Positions 24,977 to 34,395 are shown, numbered from the stretch's first letter. The stretch is 64,000 nucleotides of DNA from Alphaproteobacteria bacterium (GCA_018821435.1 JAHJME010000021.1:62001-126000); one strand, 5' to 3'. Notes: generated by a model not told the origin, from the sequence alone. Made by a program: numbers and translations.

Positions 24977-25591
24977 CTAGTCCTTCTTGCCGAGGCCGAA
25001 GTCAGGGATGCGGTCGCGCCACCCCTTCTTCTTTGGCGTGGGCGGCGTCGGCGAGAGCTCGGCGATCGCCGCTTCAGGCTTGGCGGCGACGACCGGCGCA
25101 GCCTCGGGGGCGACGGCCGGGTCGTTCGCCGCCACCTTCTGCAGGCCGAGGTCCCGATCGCAGCGCTCGTCGCGCTTGGGAACCTCGAACACCGTGGCGG
25201 TCAGCACCGGCTGGTAGCCCGGCTTGTTCGTGCTGATGAACACCGCCAGCGAGCGACGGCCGGGAATGTTGCAGAAGGTCTCGCGGAACGCCCAGTCGCC
25301 CGCGTCCCACCTGGTCTTCGCCGGCACGAACAGTTCGGCCCGCCGCTTGATCGCCGCCCGCACCGCGTCCTGCAACACCACCGGCTCGCCGGCGTTGACC
25401 CGAACCGTGCAGCTCACGGGATCCTTGCCGCGCCGGATCACAACATCGTCGCCGTCGATATCCTCGACCGGAGCGCCGTCGATCACCGCCGACAGGCAGG
25501 CGCCCGTCGCCGAGCGCGCCTCCTGCACAGGGTCGGCATGGGCCGCCACGGCGGGCAGGGTCAGCAGCAGGGCAAGGGCAAACGTTCGCAT
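24977..25591 (-). CDS. Exported protein of unknown function
   Basis: A 204-residue protein with a signal peptide (MRTFALALLLTLPAVAAHA). The mature region has four cysteines (GACLSA, VSCTVR, ETFCNIPG and ERCDRD), a number suited to two disulfides in the periplasm. A proline- and alanine-rich linker (about residues 158-185) follows, with a basic C-terminal tail (KKKGWRDRIPDFGLGKKD). I do not recognise a family. It lies 39 bases downstream of the stop side of ppc, on the same strand. Confidence 0.65.
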   Translation of the reverse strand: MRTFALALLLTLPAVAAHADPVQEARSATGACLSAVIDGAPVEDIDGDDVVIRRGKDPVSCTVRVNAGEPVVLQDAVRAAIKRRAELFVPAKTRWDAGDWAFRETFCNIPGRRSLAVFISTNKPGYQPVLTATVFEVPKRDERCDRDLGLQKVAANDPAVAPEAAPVVAAKPEAAIAELSPTPPTPKKKGWRDRIPDFGLGKKD

Positions 25592-25630
25592 GTCGCTGGT
25601 TCGCCTAGCATCGCGGCGGCCGTGTGGCGA

Positions 25631-28285
25631 TCAGCCGGTGTTCCGAAGGCCGGAGGCCACACCGGCCACGGTGAGCTGGATCGCCAGCTTGAGCTGCGGA
25701 TCGTCGTCCCCGGCCCGCCGCCGCGACAACAGCTCCAGCTGCAGGTGGTTCAGCGGGTCCACCACCTCGGCGGCCAGGGCGACGGACTCGGCCATCTGCG
25801 GGTGGTTGTCCAACAGGCTGGTCCCGCCCCGAATCGCCAGCACCAGGTCGCAGGCCGCCGCGTGCTCGGCCTGGATGCGGCCGAAGATCGCCCTGGCCGC
25901 CGCGCCGGGATGCAACGCCGCGTACTTCGCCGCGATCGCCATGTCCGACTGGGCCAGCGCCACCTCCATATTGGAGATCATCGAGGCGAACAGGTTGTCG
26001 TCGACCATGGACCTCAGGTCGTCCGCCGACAGCCCCGCCTTGGCCGCGCCGCCCGCGAAGCCGTACCAGGCCGGCAGCATGAAGCGCGCCTGGGACCAGG
26101 AGAACACCCACGGGATCGCCCGTAGGTCCTCGATCCGCCGGCTGGCGGTGCGCGACGCCGGGCGGCTGCCGATGTTCAAGCCCACGATCTCGGCGATCGG
26201 CGTCACCGCCCAGAAGAAGTCCTCGAAGCCCGCCGTGTCGTAGACCAGATCGCGATAGGCCTCGAACGAGGCCTGGCTCAGCCTCTCCAGCATCGCCGAG
26301 CCCGCCTCGCCGTCGTCGGTGCGCGCGCTGGCCATGGCCACGGCGGCGGCCAGGCTGTCCAGGTTGCGTCGCGCCGTGGGCTGGTCGCCGAAGCGCCGCG
26401 AGATCATCTCGCCCTGCTCGGTCAGCCGCAGTCGCCCCTTCACCGTCCCTGCCGGCTGGGCCATCACCGCCTGCGCCGCCGGGCCGCCGCCGCGCCCCAC
26501 GGACCCGCCGCGGCCGTGGAAGTACCAGAGGTCGACGCCCTGGGTCCGCGCCTGCCGCGCCAGCACGGCGGCCGCCTTGGTCACATTGTAGCGCGAGGCG
26601 ACATAGCCGCCGTCCTTGTTGCTGTCGGAATAGCCCAGCATCACCTCGCGCCACCTGGGCTCGCCGAACATCTCGGGCGGCAGGCCCAGCGCCAGCCATT
26701 CCTTCAGCAGCACCGGGCCGTGCTCCAGGTCGCCGATGGTCTCCAGCAGCGGCGCGATGCGGATCGCGGTGCGGCCCTTGTCGCCGCCTTGCACCAGGCC
26801 GGCCTGCTTCAGCAGCACCAGCGGCTCCAGGACATCGGACAGGGTGGCGGTCTTCGAGATGATGTAGGCGCCCAGCGATTTCTCGCCGTACAGCCGCACG
26901 ACCTCGGCGGCCGCATCCAGCGTGCCCAGCTCCCGCGCCGTCTCCTCGCTGTAGTCCAGGAACGGCGAGCGCAGGGGCCGGTCGTGGCTCAGTTCCTTGG
27001 TCAGCACCCTGACCCGCTCGGTCTCGTCCGAGCCCAGGTAGTCGATGTTGACCCCCGCGCGGACGTACAGCTCGTGGATCATCCGCTCGTGGACGTCGGC
27101 GTTCTGCCGCAGGTCGATGGACAGCAGGTGGAAGCCGCAGGCCCGCGCCACGGCGACCAGCGTCCGCAGCCGCGACCCGACCACCCGCTCGCCCAGGTGT
27201 TTGCGCACCGACTGCAGGATGGTGTCCAGGTCGCTCACGAAGTCGGCGGCGGCCGCGTAGGGCGGCGACTTGGTCGGCCAGGCGCCCCCGGCCAGCCGGT
27301 TGGCGGTGGCCGACAGCCGGTCCCAGATCTCCTGCAACGCCATGCGATAGGGCTCGTCCCGGCGATGGGCGTCGTCGGCTCCGGCGTTGGGCGAGGCGTT
27401 GGCCAGGGCCACGACCCCCGCGCTGGCTGGCGACAGGTCGGCGCTGACCGCCATGTCGAACCACAGCGCCCGCACCTCGTCGGAATAGTGGTTCAGGATC
27501 AGCCGCGCCTGCGAGCGCATGGCCAGGCGCAGGGTGTCGCCGTTGACGCCCGGATGGCCGTCGCGGTCGCCGCCCAGCCACGAGCCCAGGGTCAGCGGCG
27601 TGGCCGTCTCGAACTGCTCGCTCCAGACGTCGTACAGCTCGGCCAGCGCCGGCAGGATCGAGCGCCGCACGATGGCCAGCGAGTTGCGGATCTCGTCGGC
27701 CGGGCTGATCCGCTCGGGCCGGTGCATCCGCGCCTTCCACAGCAGCGCCACCTCGCGGAACAGGTCCTCGCGCAGCCGCTTCTCCACGTGCGGCGGCAGG
27801 CGGTGGGTCCGCAGCGACATCAGCCGCGCGATCTCGGCCTCGCGTTCCACCACCGCGCGCCGGCGCACCTCGGTCGGATGCGCGGTCAGGACGGGAGCCA
27901 CGGCCATGCGCGGCACGATCCGCCCGGCGGCCTTGGGACCCAGGCGCTCGGCGGCCTCGACCAGCGTGCGGGGCAGTTCGCCGGGCTCCATCTCCGCATC
28001 GAGCGTCCGCCGGCGGCCGGCGACATCCTCCCCCAGGTTCGACAGCATCGAGGCGCAGGTGAACGCGCGGGCCAGATAGACCGCCTGGTCGGGGCGGAGC
28101 GCCGAGAACAGCGCCTCCAGCGCCTCCTCGTCGTCCTGCCGCGCCACGTCGCGGGCGCGCTTCACCAGCGCCGCCGCATCCTCGCCGTCCAGATAGCGGA
28201 TCACATCCTCGAGCAGCGCCTCGAGATAGTGGACCGCCTCGCCCGCGGCCGCTTCGGGAACGTTGGCGACCTTCATGTCCATCAT
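25631..28285 (-). CDS. ppc: Phosphoenolpyruvate carboxylase
   Basis: Anaplerotic enzyme making oxaloacetate from PEP and bicarbonate in the cytoplasm. The 884-residue length is normal for bacterial PEPC. Diagnostic motifs are present: VLTAHPTEVRRR with catalytic His136, GYSDSNKDGG, FHGRGGSVGRGGGP, IPWVFSWSQARFMLP, and a C-terminal NTG that is needed for activity in known enzymes. ATG 28285 is used because the PEPC N-terminus starts there; the open frame upstream belongs to the neighbour's DNA. It overlaps the stop of the DUF885 gene by 4 bases, so the two form one transcription unit, probably under the uronate-type operator at 29296. Confidence 0.95.
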   Translation of the reverse strand: MMDMKVANVPEAAAGEAVHYLEALLEDVIRYLDGEDAAALVKRARDVARQDDEEALEALFSALRPDQAVYLARAFTCASMLSNLGEDVAGRRRTLDAEMEPGELPRTLVEAAERLGPKAAGRIVPRMAVAPVLTAHPTEVRRRAVVEREAEIARLMSLRTHRLPPHVEKRLREDLFREVALLWKARMHRPERISPADEIRNSLAIVRRSILPALAELYDVWSEQFETATPLTLGSWLGGDRDGHPGVNGDTLRLAMRSQARLILNHYSDEVRALWFDMAVSADLSPASAGVVALANASPNAGADDAHRRDEPYRMALQEIWDRLSATANRLAGGAWPTKSPPYAAAADFVSDLDTILQSVRKHLGERVVGSRLRTLVAVARACGFHLLSIDLRQNADVHERMIHELYVRAGVNIDYLGSDETERVRVLTKELSHDRPLRSPFLDYSEETARELGTLDAAAEVVRLYGEKSLGAYIISKTATLSDVLEPLVLLKQAGLVQGGDKGRTAIRIAPLLETIGDLEHGPVLLKEWLALGLPPEMFGEPRWREVMLGYSDSNKDGGYVASRYNVTKAAAVLARQARTQGVDLWYFHGRGGSVGRGGGPAAQAVMAQPAGTVKGRLRLTEQGEMISRRFGDQPTARRNLDSLAAAVAMASARTDDGEAGSAMLERLSQASFEAYRDLVYDTAGFEDFFWAVTPIAEIVGLNIGSRPASRTASRRIEDLRAIPWVFSWSQARFMLPAWYGFAGGAAKAGLSADDLRSMVDDNLFASMISNMEVALAQSDMAIAAKYAALHPGAAARAIFGRIQAEHAAACDLVLAIRGGTSLLDNHPQMAESVALAAEVVDPLNHLQLELLSRRRAGDDDPQLKLAIQLTVAGVASGLRNTG

Positions 28286-29265
28286 CGAGAAACGCCCTTG
28301 GCGACACGTCGCGGCAGCATAGAGCAGGGCCAGGGCCCGTCCGCCAGGATGCTGGCATGGAATTGCGGCCATGCCGCGGGACGCCTCGGACGGAGGCGCG
28401 AGATCGACAGGGCGCCCAGCCCTTGCGCGGCGTAGACGCCCGGCGACTGCCGCATGCGCGCGATATCGGCCTCGATGGTCGTGAAGGCGACAGCCCGGCC
28501 CTGGATGTCCCGCATGGCGGCAACGGCCCGGTCGGCGGTCCAGCCCAGCGCGCCCTGCCCGGTGTCGGCGACGATCCGCGCCATCCGGAACAGCCGCCAG
28601 TGCAGATAGCCCAGCTCGCCCGGCGGATCGTCCGCATAGGCGCCGAGGTCCGCCGCCAGTTGCTCCGCATAGGTCGCCCAGGCTTCGGAATAGACGCCGA
28701 GGTACGGTTGCTTGGCCGGGTCCGCCGACTGCAACGCCGCCTGCAGGGCGTGGCCGGGCACGGTCTCGTGGAAGGCGACGCTGGGCAGGGTCCACCCCGG
28801 CCGCTCGCCGATCGCCTTCAGATCGACGTAGTAGACCCCCGGGTCGCGATAGCCGCCCCGCCCGCGCGCCGCGTCGGCGGGCGACATGCGCCGGACCTGC
28901 GCCTCCGGGATCGCCAGGTCGCCGAACGCCCGCGCCAGCCGTGGCCGCAATGCCGCCAGCCGGGCGTTCATGGCCGCCACCGCCTGGTCGCGGCCGGCGT
29001 CGTCGTCCGGATAGAGGAAGCGCGGATCGGCGAAGAGCGCGGCGATCCGGCCGGCGACGGTTCCCTGCTCCAGCCCCTGCCCGTGCAACAGCCGGTCGGC
29101 CCGATCCCGCAGCCGCCGGACCTCGGCCAGGGCCTCCCGGTGCGCCGCCGTGGCGCTGACCGGTCCACCCCAGGCCCGCGCCAGCGCCTCGCCATAGTCG
29201 GCGGCCGCGGCCGGGGTCGCCAGGAGCGCGGCGCCGGACGCCAGAACGGTTCGACGGGTCCACAT
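28282..29265 (-). CDS. Short DUF885-family putative zinc peptidase
   Basis: A 327-residue exported protein. Twin-arginine-like N-terminus MWTRRTVLASGAALLATPAAA, so Tat export is possible. The catalytic half of DUF885 is intact: FHETVPGHALQAA (HExxxGH-like metal motif), YSEAWATYAEQLA, ELGYLHWRLFRMARIVADTG and a C-terminal PGVYAAQGLG. DUF885 proteins are usually about 600 residues; here the N-terminal half is only about 130 residues, so it is a short form. ATG 29265 gives the signal peptide. It is translationally coupled to ppc, an unusual partner. Confidence 0.7.
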   Translation of the reverse strand: MWTRRTVLASGAALLATPAAAADYGEALARAWGGPVSATAAHREALAEVRRLRDRADRLLHGQGLEQGTVAGRIAALFADPRFLYPDDDAGRDQAVAAMNARLAALRPRLARAFGDLAIPEAQVRRMSPADAARGRGGYRDPGVYYVDLKAIGERPGWTLPSVAFHETVPGHALQAALQSADPAKQPYLGVYSEAWATYAEQLAADLGAYADDPPGELGYLHWRLFRMARIVADTGQGALGWTADRAVAAMRDIQGRAVAFTTIEADIARMRQSPGVYAAQGLGALSISRLRPRRPAAWPQFHASILADGPWPCSMLPRRVAKGVSR

Positions 29266-29295
29266 GAAACCCACGTCTAACGGACCAAAACCGCG

Positions 29296-29313
29296 AATGA
29301 TACCGGTGTCATT
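29296..29313. promoter_or_regulatory. Predicted LacI-type operator, AATGATACCGGTGTCATT
   Basis: An 18-bp near-perfect palindrome (one mismatch pair) identical in core to the sites around the uronate genes. It lies 31 bases upstream of the DUF885-ppc unit and 125 bases upstream of the divergent amine oxidase. The distance favours control of DUF885-ppc. Confidence 0.7.
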
Positions 29314-29438
29314 GTGGACAGGTTTGACGCCTGGCTGGCCCGTGGCAAGCCCGCCCACGCCTGGCCCGACCTGTTCCTGGCCTGGGCCACCCGGCGGGGC
29401 TGGTTGAGGTCGCGGTAGCGCCCGCTATAGGTTGGTGC

Positions 29439-30701
29439 GTGTCCTCGCCCCAATCCACGTCGCTGAGCGGAGATGTCGACGTCGCCGTCGTCGGCGCCGG
29501 CGCGGCCGGGATCGCCGCGGCGCGGCGGCTCGTCGCGCTTGGCCGTTCGGTGCTGGTCCTCGAGGCCCTGCCCCGGCTGGGTGGACGCGCAGACACCGTC
29601 GACCTTGCGGGCCTGCCGTTCGATCTCGGCTGCGGCTGGCTCCACTCGGCCGAACGCAATCCCCTCGCCGCCCTGGCCGACGCCCAGGGCCGGCCGCTCG
29701 ACCGCAGCGAGGGCGCCTGGCGGCGGCAACTCCACGACATCGACTTTCCCAAACGGGACCAGAGCGCCGCCTGGGCGGCGTACGAGCGCCTGGGCGAACG
29801 TCTCCGCCACGCGCCGCCGCCCAGCGACCGGGCCGGCGACGCGGTGGCGCCCGACGATCCGTGGCGGCCGTTCCTCGACGGCCTCAGCGGCTTCCTGAAC
29901 GGCGTGGAGCTGGACCAGCTCTCGATCCGCGACTTCCTCGCCTACGACGACGCGGCCAGCGAGGCCAACTGGCGGCTGCCGACGGGCTACGGCGCCTTCC
30001 TCGCCGATCTCGGCGCGGCGCTTCCTGTGGCCCTGGACGCCCGCGTGACCTCGCTGATCGAAGGCGACGGCGTCACGGTCGAGACCGATCGCGGAACCGT
30101 CCACGCCAACGCCGCAATCGTCTCGGTCTCCAGCAACATCCTGGCGCGCGGCGACATCCGCTTCGCGCCGGCGCTGGACGACCACCTGCAGGCCGCCGCG
30201 CGCCTGCCGCTGGGCCTGGACAACAAGGTCTTCCTCGCCCTGTCCGAGCCCGACGCGGTCCCGCCGGAATCCCACCTCCTGGGCCAGCTCGATCGCGCAG
30301 GAACCGGCAGCTACTACCTGCGCCCCTTCGGCCGCCCGGTGATCGAGGCGTTTCTCGGCGGCCGGCTGGCCCGCGATCTCGAGGCGGCGGGCGAGGCCGC
30401 CACCTACGACTTCGTCCGCCAGGAACTACGAGAACTACTGGGCGCCAGGTTCGCCGGCGCCCTGACGCCGCTCAGGGTCACCCGCTGGGGCGCGGAACCG
30501 ACGATCCTCGGGTCCTACAGCCACGCCGAGCCCGGCCATGCGGACGCCCGCGCGGCCCTCGCCACGCCGCCCAGCGCCCGCCTCTGTTTCGCGGGCGAGG
30601 CCTGTTCCGCGCACGACTATTCCACCGCCCACGGCGCCTGGCAGAGCGGCATCGCCGCCGCCGACTGGATCGCCGCGAACCTGCCCCGGGCCGCGCCTTG
30701 A
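29439..30701 (+). CDS. FAD-dependent amine oxidase family protein
   Basis: A 420-residue flavoprotein. The FAD-binding dinucleotide fold is at the N-terminus (DVAVVGAGAAGIAAARRL, then LVLEALPRLGGRADT, the expected GGR loop). The C-terminal FAD contact is in LCFAGEAC, followed by AHGAWQSGIAAADWI, as in flavin monoamine oxidases. It oxidises a primary or polyamine-type substrate, but which one is unknown. No signal peptide. The start is GTG 29439. Its TGA overlaps the TTG start of the antiporter (TTGA), so the two genes are coupled. Confidence 0.85.
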   Translation: MSSPQSTSLSGDVDVAVVGAGAAGIAAARRLVALGRSVLVLEALPRLGGRADTVDLAGLPFDLGCGWLHSAERNPLAALADAQGRPLDRSEGAWRRQLHDIDFPKRDQSAAWAAYERLGERLRHAPPPSDRAGDAVAPDDPWRPFLDGLSGFLNGVELDQLSIRDFLAYDDAASEANWRLPTGYGAFLADLGAALPVALDARVTSLIEGDGVTVETDRGTVHANAAIVSVSSNILARGDIRFAPALDDHLQAAARLPLGLDNKVFLALSEPDAVPPESHLLGQLDRAGTGSYYLRPFGRPVIEAFLGGRLARDLEAAGEAATYDFVRQELRELLGARFAGALTPLRVTRWGAEPTILGSYSHAEPGHADARAALATPPSARLCFAGEACSAHDYSTAHGAWQSGIAAADWIAANLPRAAP

Positions 30702-32236
30702 GCTTCTTCGAAAGCCTGCTGGTCCTGCTGGCCGTCGCGATCGCGCTGCTGCAGATCTCGCGTCGGCTGACCATCCCCTACCCGACGATGCTGGCGGTGG
30801 CCGGGGTCGCCCTGGCGGTCATTCCGGGCGCGCCCGCGATCAGCCTGGATCCGCACATGGCCCTGGCGCTGTTCATCGCCCCGGCGCTGGTCGACGCGGC
30901 CTTCGACTTCCCGGTCCAGGCGCTCCGGCGCTTCTGGCGGCCGCTGTTCGCGCTGGCGGTGCTCGCCGTCCTGGTCAGCGCCGGGACCGTGGCCTGGCTG
31001 GGCGTCGCCATGGCCGGCCTGCCGCTCTATGCCGCCCTGGCGCTGGGGGCCATCGTCGCCCCGCCCGACGCCGCCGCGGCCACCGCCGTGCTCAGCAGCG
31101 TCAGCATGCCCCGCCGCTCGGTCACCGTGCTCAAGGGCGAAAGCCTGCTGAACGACGCCACGGCGCTGCTGCTCTTCGGCGCCGCCGTGTCCATCCACAC
31201 CCGCGGCGAGATCGACACCGGCCTGGCGGTCCACCTGGGCCTGGCCGCGCCCGGCGGCCTGTTGCTGGGCTTCGTGATCGCCCGGCTGTTCCGGCACATC
31301 ATCCCGTTCGTCACCGGCACCCTGGGCGGCAACCTGATGGAGTTCGTCACCTGCTTCGGCGTCTGGATCGTCGCCGAGCGCCTGGGCCTCTCGCCGGTGC
31401 TCTGCCTGGTCGCCTTCGCCATGACCATCGCCCGCAGCACCGGCCTCACCACCGCGCCGCGCATGCGGATCCACAGCTTCGCCGTCTGGACCAGCGCGGT
31501 CTTCCTGCTGAACGTCCTGGCCTTCCTGCTGATGGGCTTCCAGGCCCGCGCCATCGTCGGCGCCATGGAGCCCCAGCGCCTGCGCGAAGCGGCCATCTTC
31601 GCCGTGTCGGTCATCGCCTGCCTGATCGCCACGCGGATGGTCTGGGTGCTGATCTACAATCGCCTGGTGAACTGGGTCCCCGCCATCCGGGGCGACCTGC
31701 CGCCGCCGACGTTCAAACAAGGCATCCTGGTCGGGTGGTGCGGCATGCGCGGCCTCGTGACCCTGGCCACCGCCTTCGCGCTACCCGCCTCGTTCCCGGA
31801 GCGCGACCTGATCGTGCTCACGGCCTTCGCCGTGGTCCTGGCGACGCTGGTGCTCCAGGGCCTGACCCTTGCCCCGCTGGTCCGCCTGCTGAAGCTGGAT
31901 GGCCACGACGACCTGGACGCCGAACTCGCCGAGACCCGCGTCGTGCTGGCCTCTGCCGCGCTCACCACGCTGGACGGCGAGACCGGCCCGGCGGCCGATC
32001 ACTGGCGCTACGGCTTCGAGACCGTGCGCGCCGCCGCGCTGTCCAGCGAAGACCCGGCCCTCCCGGAAAAGCGCCGCCTGGGCCTGCAGGCCATCCGCCG
32101 CCAGCGCGAGCGCCTGGAAGAGCTGCGGACCCAGCAGCACGTCGGCCCCGACGCCTTCCTGATGCTCCAGGAGGAGCTCGACTTTTCCGAGGTCGCGCTG
32201 GTGGGCGAGTCCGGCGGGCACATCGAGGAGAGCTAG
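30698..32236 (+). CDS. CPA1-family Na+/H+ antiporter
   Basis: A 512-residue inner-membrane cation/proton antiporter. About 12 hydrophobic helices span residues 1-400. The ion-binding region APPDAAAATAVLSS (helix 5) and GESLLNDATALLLF (helix 6, with the N-D pair) is typical of the NhaP/NHE branch. A soluble C-terminal tail of about 110 residues, rich in charged helices (EKRRLGLQAIRRQRERLEEL), may be regulatory. The start is TTG 30698, which overlaps the amine oxidase stop; no better start is seen before the first helix. The 3' end overlaps the convergent cytochrome gene by 4 bases. Confidence 0.88.
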   Translation: MSFFESLLVLLAVAIALLQISRRLTIPYPTMLAVAGVALAVIPGAPAISLDPHMALALFIAPALVDAAFDFPVQALRRFWRPLFALAVLAVLVSAGTVAWLGVAMAGLPLYAALALGAIVAPPDAAAATAVLSSVSMPRRSVTVLKGESLLNDATALLLFGAAVSIHTRGEIDTGLAVHLGLAAPGGLLLGFVIARLFRHIIPFVTGTLGGNLMEFVTCFGVWIVAERLGLSPVLCLVAFAMTIARSTGLTTAPRMRIHSFAVWTSAVFLLNVLAFLLMGFQARAIVGAMEPQRLREAAIFAVSVIACLIATRMVWVLIYNRLVNWVPAIRGDLPPPTFKQGILVGWCGMRGLVTLATAFALPASFPERDLIVLTAFAVVLATLVLQGLTLAPLVRLLKLDGHDDLDAELAETRVVLASAALTTLDGETGPAADHWRYGFETVRAAALSSEDPALPEKRRLGLQAIRRQRERLEELRTQQHVGPDAFLMLQEELDFSEVALVGESGGHIEES

Positions 32237-32664
32237 GGCAGGCGCGTCGGGCTCGGGATGTAGGTCTTATGGCAGCCGTTGCAGGCGTTGTAGATCGCCC
32301 CGCCGCCGATCTCGAAGGCCTTCTCCGCGTTCCGGGCCTTGGCTGCCGCCTCGCCCTCGACAGCGCCGTCCACCAGCATCTGGGCGAACTCGTTCCAGCG
32401 GCCCGGCCGCGAATGGGCCATCAGCTCGCGGCCCTTCACCTGCAGCGTCTGGGCGCCCTTCAGCGCCTCGGCCCAGCGGAGGTCGGCCTGGGCCTTGGTC
32501 TCGTCCTCGGGCGGATCGTTGCCGCCGGCCCAGAACGCCAGGGCGCCGGGGTTCACGCCCGTCGCCATGATCGCCTGCACCGGAAAATCGTGGGTCACCA
32601 CCTGGGCCACGGCCCCGCCGGCGGCGAGGGCAGCGACGGCGGCAAGCAACAGGCGAATGCGCAT
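32233..32664 (-). CDS. Class II (c'-type) cytochrome c
   Basis: A 143-residue periplasmic cytochrome with signal peptide MRIRLLLAAVAALAAGGAVAQ. The single haem site CNGCHKTY is near the C-terminus (about residues 128-135), as in class II cytochromes where the haem is carried by the last helix of a four-helix bundle. Upstream helices include AQADLRWAEALKGAQTL and RWNEFAQMLVDGA. It could bind NO or act in electron transfer. It lies 34 bases after the pectate lyase stop, but is probably unrelated in function. Confidence 0.85.
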   Translation of the reverse strand: MRIRLLLAAVAALAAGGAVAQVVTHDFPVQAIMATGVNPGALAFWAGGNDPPEDETKAQADLRWAEALKGAQTLQVKGRELMAHSRPGRWNEFAQMLVDGAVEGEAAAKARNAEKAFEIGGGAIYNACNGCHKTYIPSPTRLP

Positions 32665-32698
32665 CTGGAATCTCCGGTACGCGCCCGAGCCTAGAGGC

Positions 32699-34309
32699 TC
32701 AGCGCGCCTGGTCCAGATAGTCGATCAGCGCCGTCATGTTCTGGATGTAGGTCCCCGTCGAGATCCCGAGCGCCGGCTTGTCGCTCGGGTACGGCGAGGT
32801 GTCGGTGGCGTCGCCCACGTGGGTCACCGAATAGTCTTTGTCCGCCTTCGCCGGCGGCGTGGCCCCCGTGTACGGATTGCTGCTCGCCACCAGCGGCGTC
32901 GGCCAGTAGCCCTCGCCGTTCAGCCCGCCGATCAGCTTGCCGACCGCATCGCCCGTCACCGCCGTCACCCCCTTCTGAGCGCGGATGTTCAGGTCCGAGG
33001 TCTCCAGGTCGCGGGTGGCGAAGTACTTCGGCAGCGGCACGAGGCTCTTGGCCATCAGCGGCGAGTCCTTCGACGCCTCCGCCGGACGGGTCGCCGTCAG
33101 CCGCGCATAGCGCGCCCGCATCCCCGCCACGTCGATCTTCCGCCAGGCGCCGTAGTGGGCCAGCGTCTTCTGGTCCGAATAGTCCCAGTAGTATTCGCCG
33201 TTGACGACGTTCGAACCCCGGCGGTGGACATAGATCGGCCGGTCCGTGCCGATCTCGATATAGGTCGGGTGCGTCCGCCCGTCCGGCCGCGGCTTGGCCA
33301 GCTTCACCTTGTCCAGCCAGTCCAGCGCCTCGGGCACGCGGGCCAGGAACTTGGTGTCTCCGGTCAGCTCGTAGAAGTTCATCAGCTGGGTGACGTTGTT
33401 GGCCGTCGTGTGCGTGGTCAGGGCGTCGGGCTCATAGGTCCGCGCCCCCACCGGCTTCAGGTCGTTCACCGTGTACTGCATGCCCCAGCCCGGCTGCGGC
33501 TGGCCCTGTTGCGTCACGATAAAGCTGTTCATCGCCCGCCCCACCGCCTCCAGCGCCCGGGCGTCGCCCAGCGCCTGATAGGCCATGACCAGGAACTTGA
33601 TGTTCTCGCCCGCCACGTCGTCGTTGAACGTGATGAAGCTGGTGTAGTCCGGCTTGCCGTGGTGGCTGAACTCGTTCTTCAGCGGATAGCGCTGCGGCCA
33701 CCCGCCGATCGGATACTGGCTCTCCAGCACGAAGTTCAGCGCCTTGTCCAAGGCCGGCCGCCACTTCGGATCGCGCTTCTCGACATACAGCCGCAGCAGG
33801 AACTGCATGGCCTCCGACGTGCCGGCGTCGTCGAACGTGGCGTTGCCCCAATAGTGCTGGAATTCCTCCATCCGCCAGGCGTTCTGGCCATAGGTGGCGT
33901 ACCAGTCCTTCATCGACGCCTCGCCGCCGAAGTCGATCATATAGTGCCAGCCGCCGCTCGGATGCTGGCCCCAGATCAGCGCCTCGCCGGCCTTCTCGGC
34001 GGCCCGGTAGTAATACTCGTCGCCCGTCGCGTGATAGGCGTCGAGGAACAGGTGGCCCATGGTCCCGGTGCCCGGCGGCTGCACCCAGATCATCGTGGGC
34101 TTGGCCTCCAGCTCCCCCCAGCGGCGCGACATGTCGGCGGTGTACGACCAGACGTAGCCGCCGTTGTAGGCGACCTTCTCGACCATGAACTGGGTGGCGG
34201 TCTTCATCGCCGCCAGGGTCTGGTCGCGGCTGGGAGCCTGGGCCGCCGCGGGACCCGAGAACGCCAGGACCAAGGCGCCGATCACGCCGGTCAGAACACC
34301 CCGTAGCAT
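32699..34309 (-). CDS. pelA: Pectate lyase, PL10-type (PelA family)
   Basis: A 536-residue exported polygalacturonate lyase that would cleave pectate by beta-elimination. Signal peptide MLRGVLTGVIGALVLAFSGPAAAQ; ATG 34309 is chosen for it over the longer frame starting at 34363. The body follows the Pel-15E/PL10 pattern: SGGWHYMIDFGG, IGGWPQRYPL, ITFNDDVAGENIKFLVMAY, and the later FYELTGDTKFLARVPEALDWL. Residues 350 on continue with a family-typical C-terminal part ending IDYLDQAR. A predicted operator (34348-34363) lies just upstream, so it is expected to be derepressed with the uronate genes. Confidence 0.9.
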   Translation of the reverse strand: MLRGVLTGVIGALVLAFSGPAAAQAPSRDQTLAAMKTATQFMVEKVAYNGGYVWSYTADMSRRWGELEAKPTMIWVQPPGTGTMGHLFLDAYHATGDEYYYRAAEKAGEALIWGQHPSGGWHYMIDFGGEASMKDWYATYGQNAWRMEEFQHYWGNATFDDAGTSEAMQFLLRLYVEKRDPKWRPALDKALNFVLESQYPIGGWPQRYPLKNEFSHHGKPDYTSFITFNDDVAGENIKFLVMAYQALGDARALEAVGRAMNSFIVTQQGQPQPGWGMQYTVNDLKPVGARTYEPDALTTHTTANNVTQLMNFYELTGDTKFLARVPEALDWLDKVKLAKPRPDGRTHPTYIEIGTDRPIYVHRRGSNVVNGEYYWDYSDQKTLAHYGAWRKIDVAGMRARYARLTATRPAEASKDSPLMAKSLVPLPKYFATRDLETSDLNIRAQKGVTAVTGDAVGKLIGGLNGEGYWPTPLVASSNPYTGATPPAKADKDYSVTHVGDATDTSPYPSDKPALGISTGTYIQNMTALIDYLDQAR

Positions 34310-34347
34310 CGTCGTTTCCTCTATCGTTGCGACGGGTGTAGCGCGAA

Positions 34348-34363
34348 TTGCTACCGGTGTCAT
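34348..34363. promoter_or_regulatory. Predicted LacI-type operator, TTGCTACCGGTGTCAT
   Basis: A degenerate copy of the TGACACCGGTGTCA palindrome: right half perfect, left half weaker. It sits 38 bases upstream of the pectate lyase and 32 bases upstream of the divergent carboxylesterase, so one bound repressor could control both. Confidence 0.65.
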
Positions 34364-34395
34364 AGTGCCGAAAGCGCGAAAAAAGGGCGGATTCG

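Noticed and set aside
29314..29418. A 34-codon open frame (GTG, VDRFDAWLARGKPAHAW and on) directly after the operator at 29296
   Set aside because: Composition is protein-like, but it has no ribosome binding site, no family resemblance, and begins at the very edge of the operator. A chance frame in GC-rich DNA is more likely.
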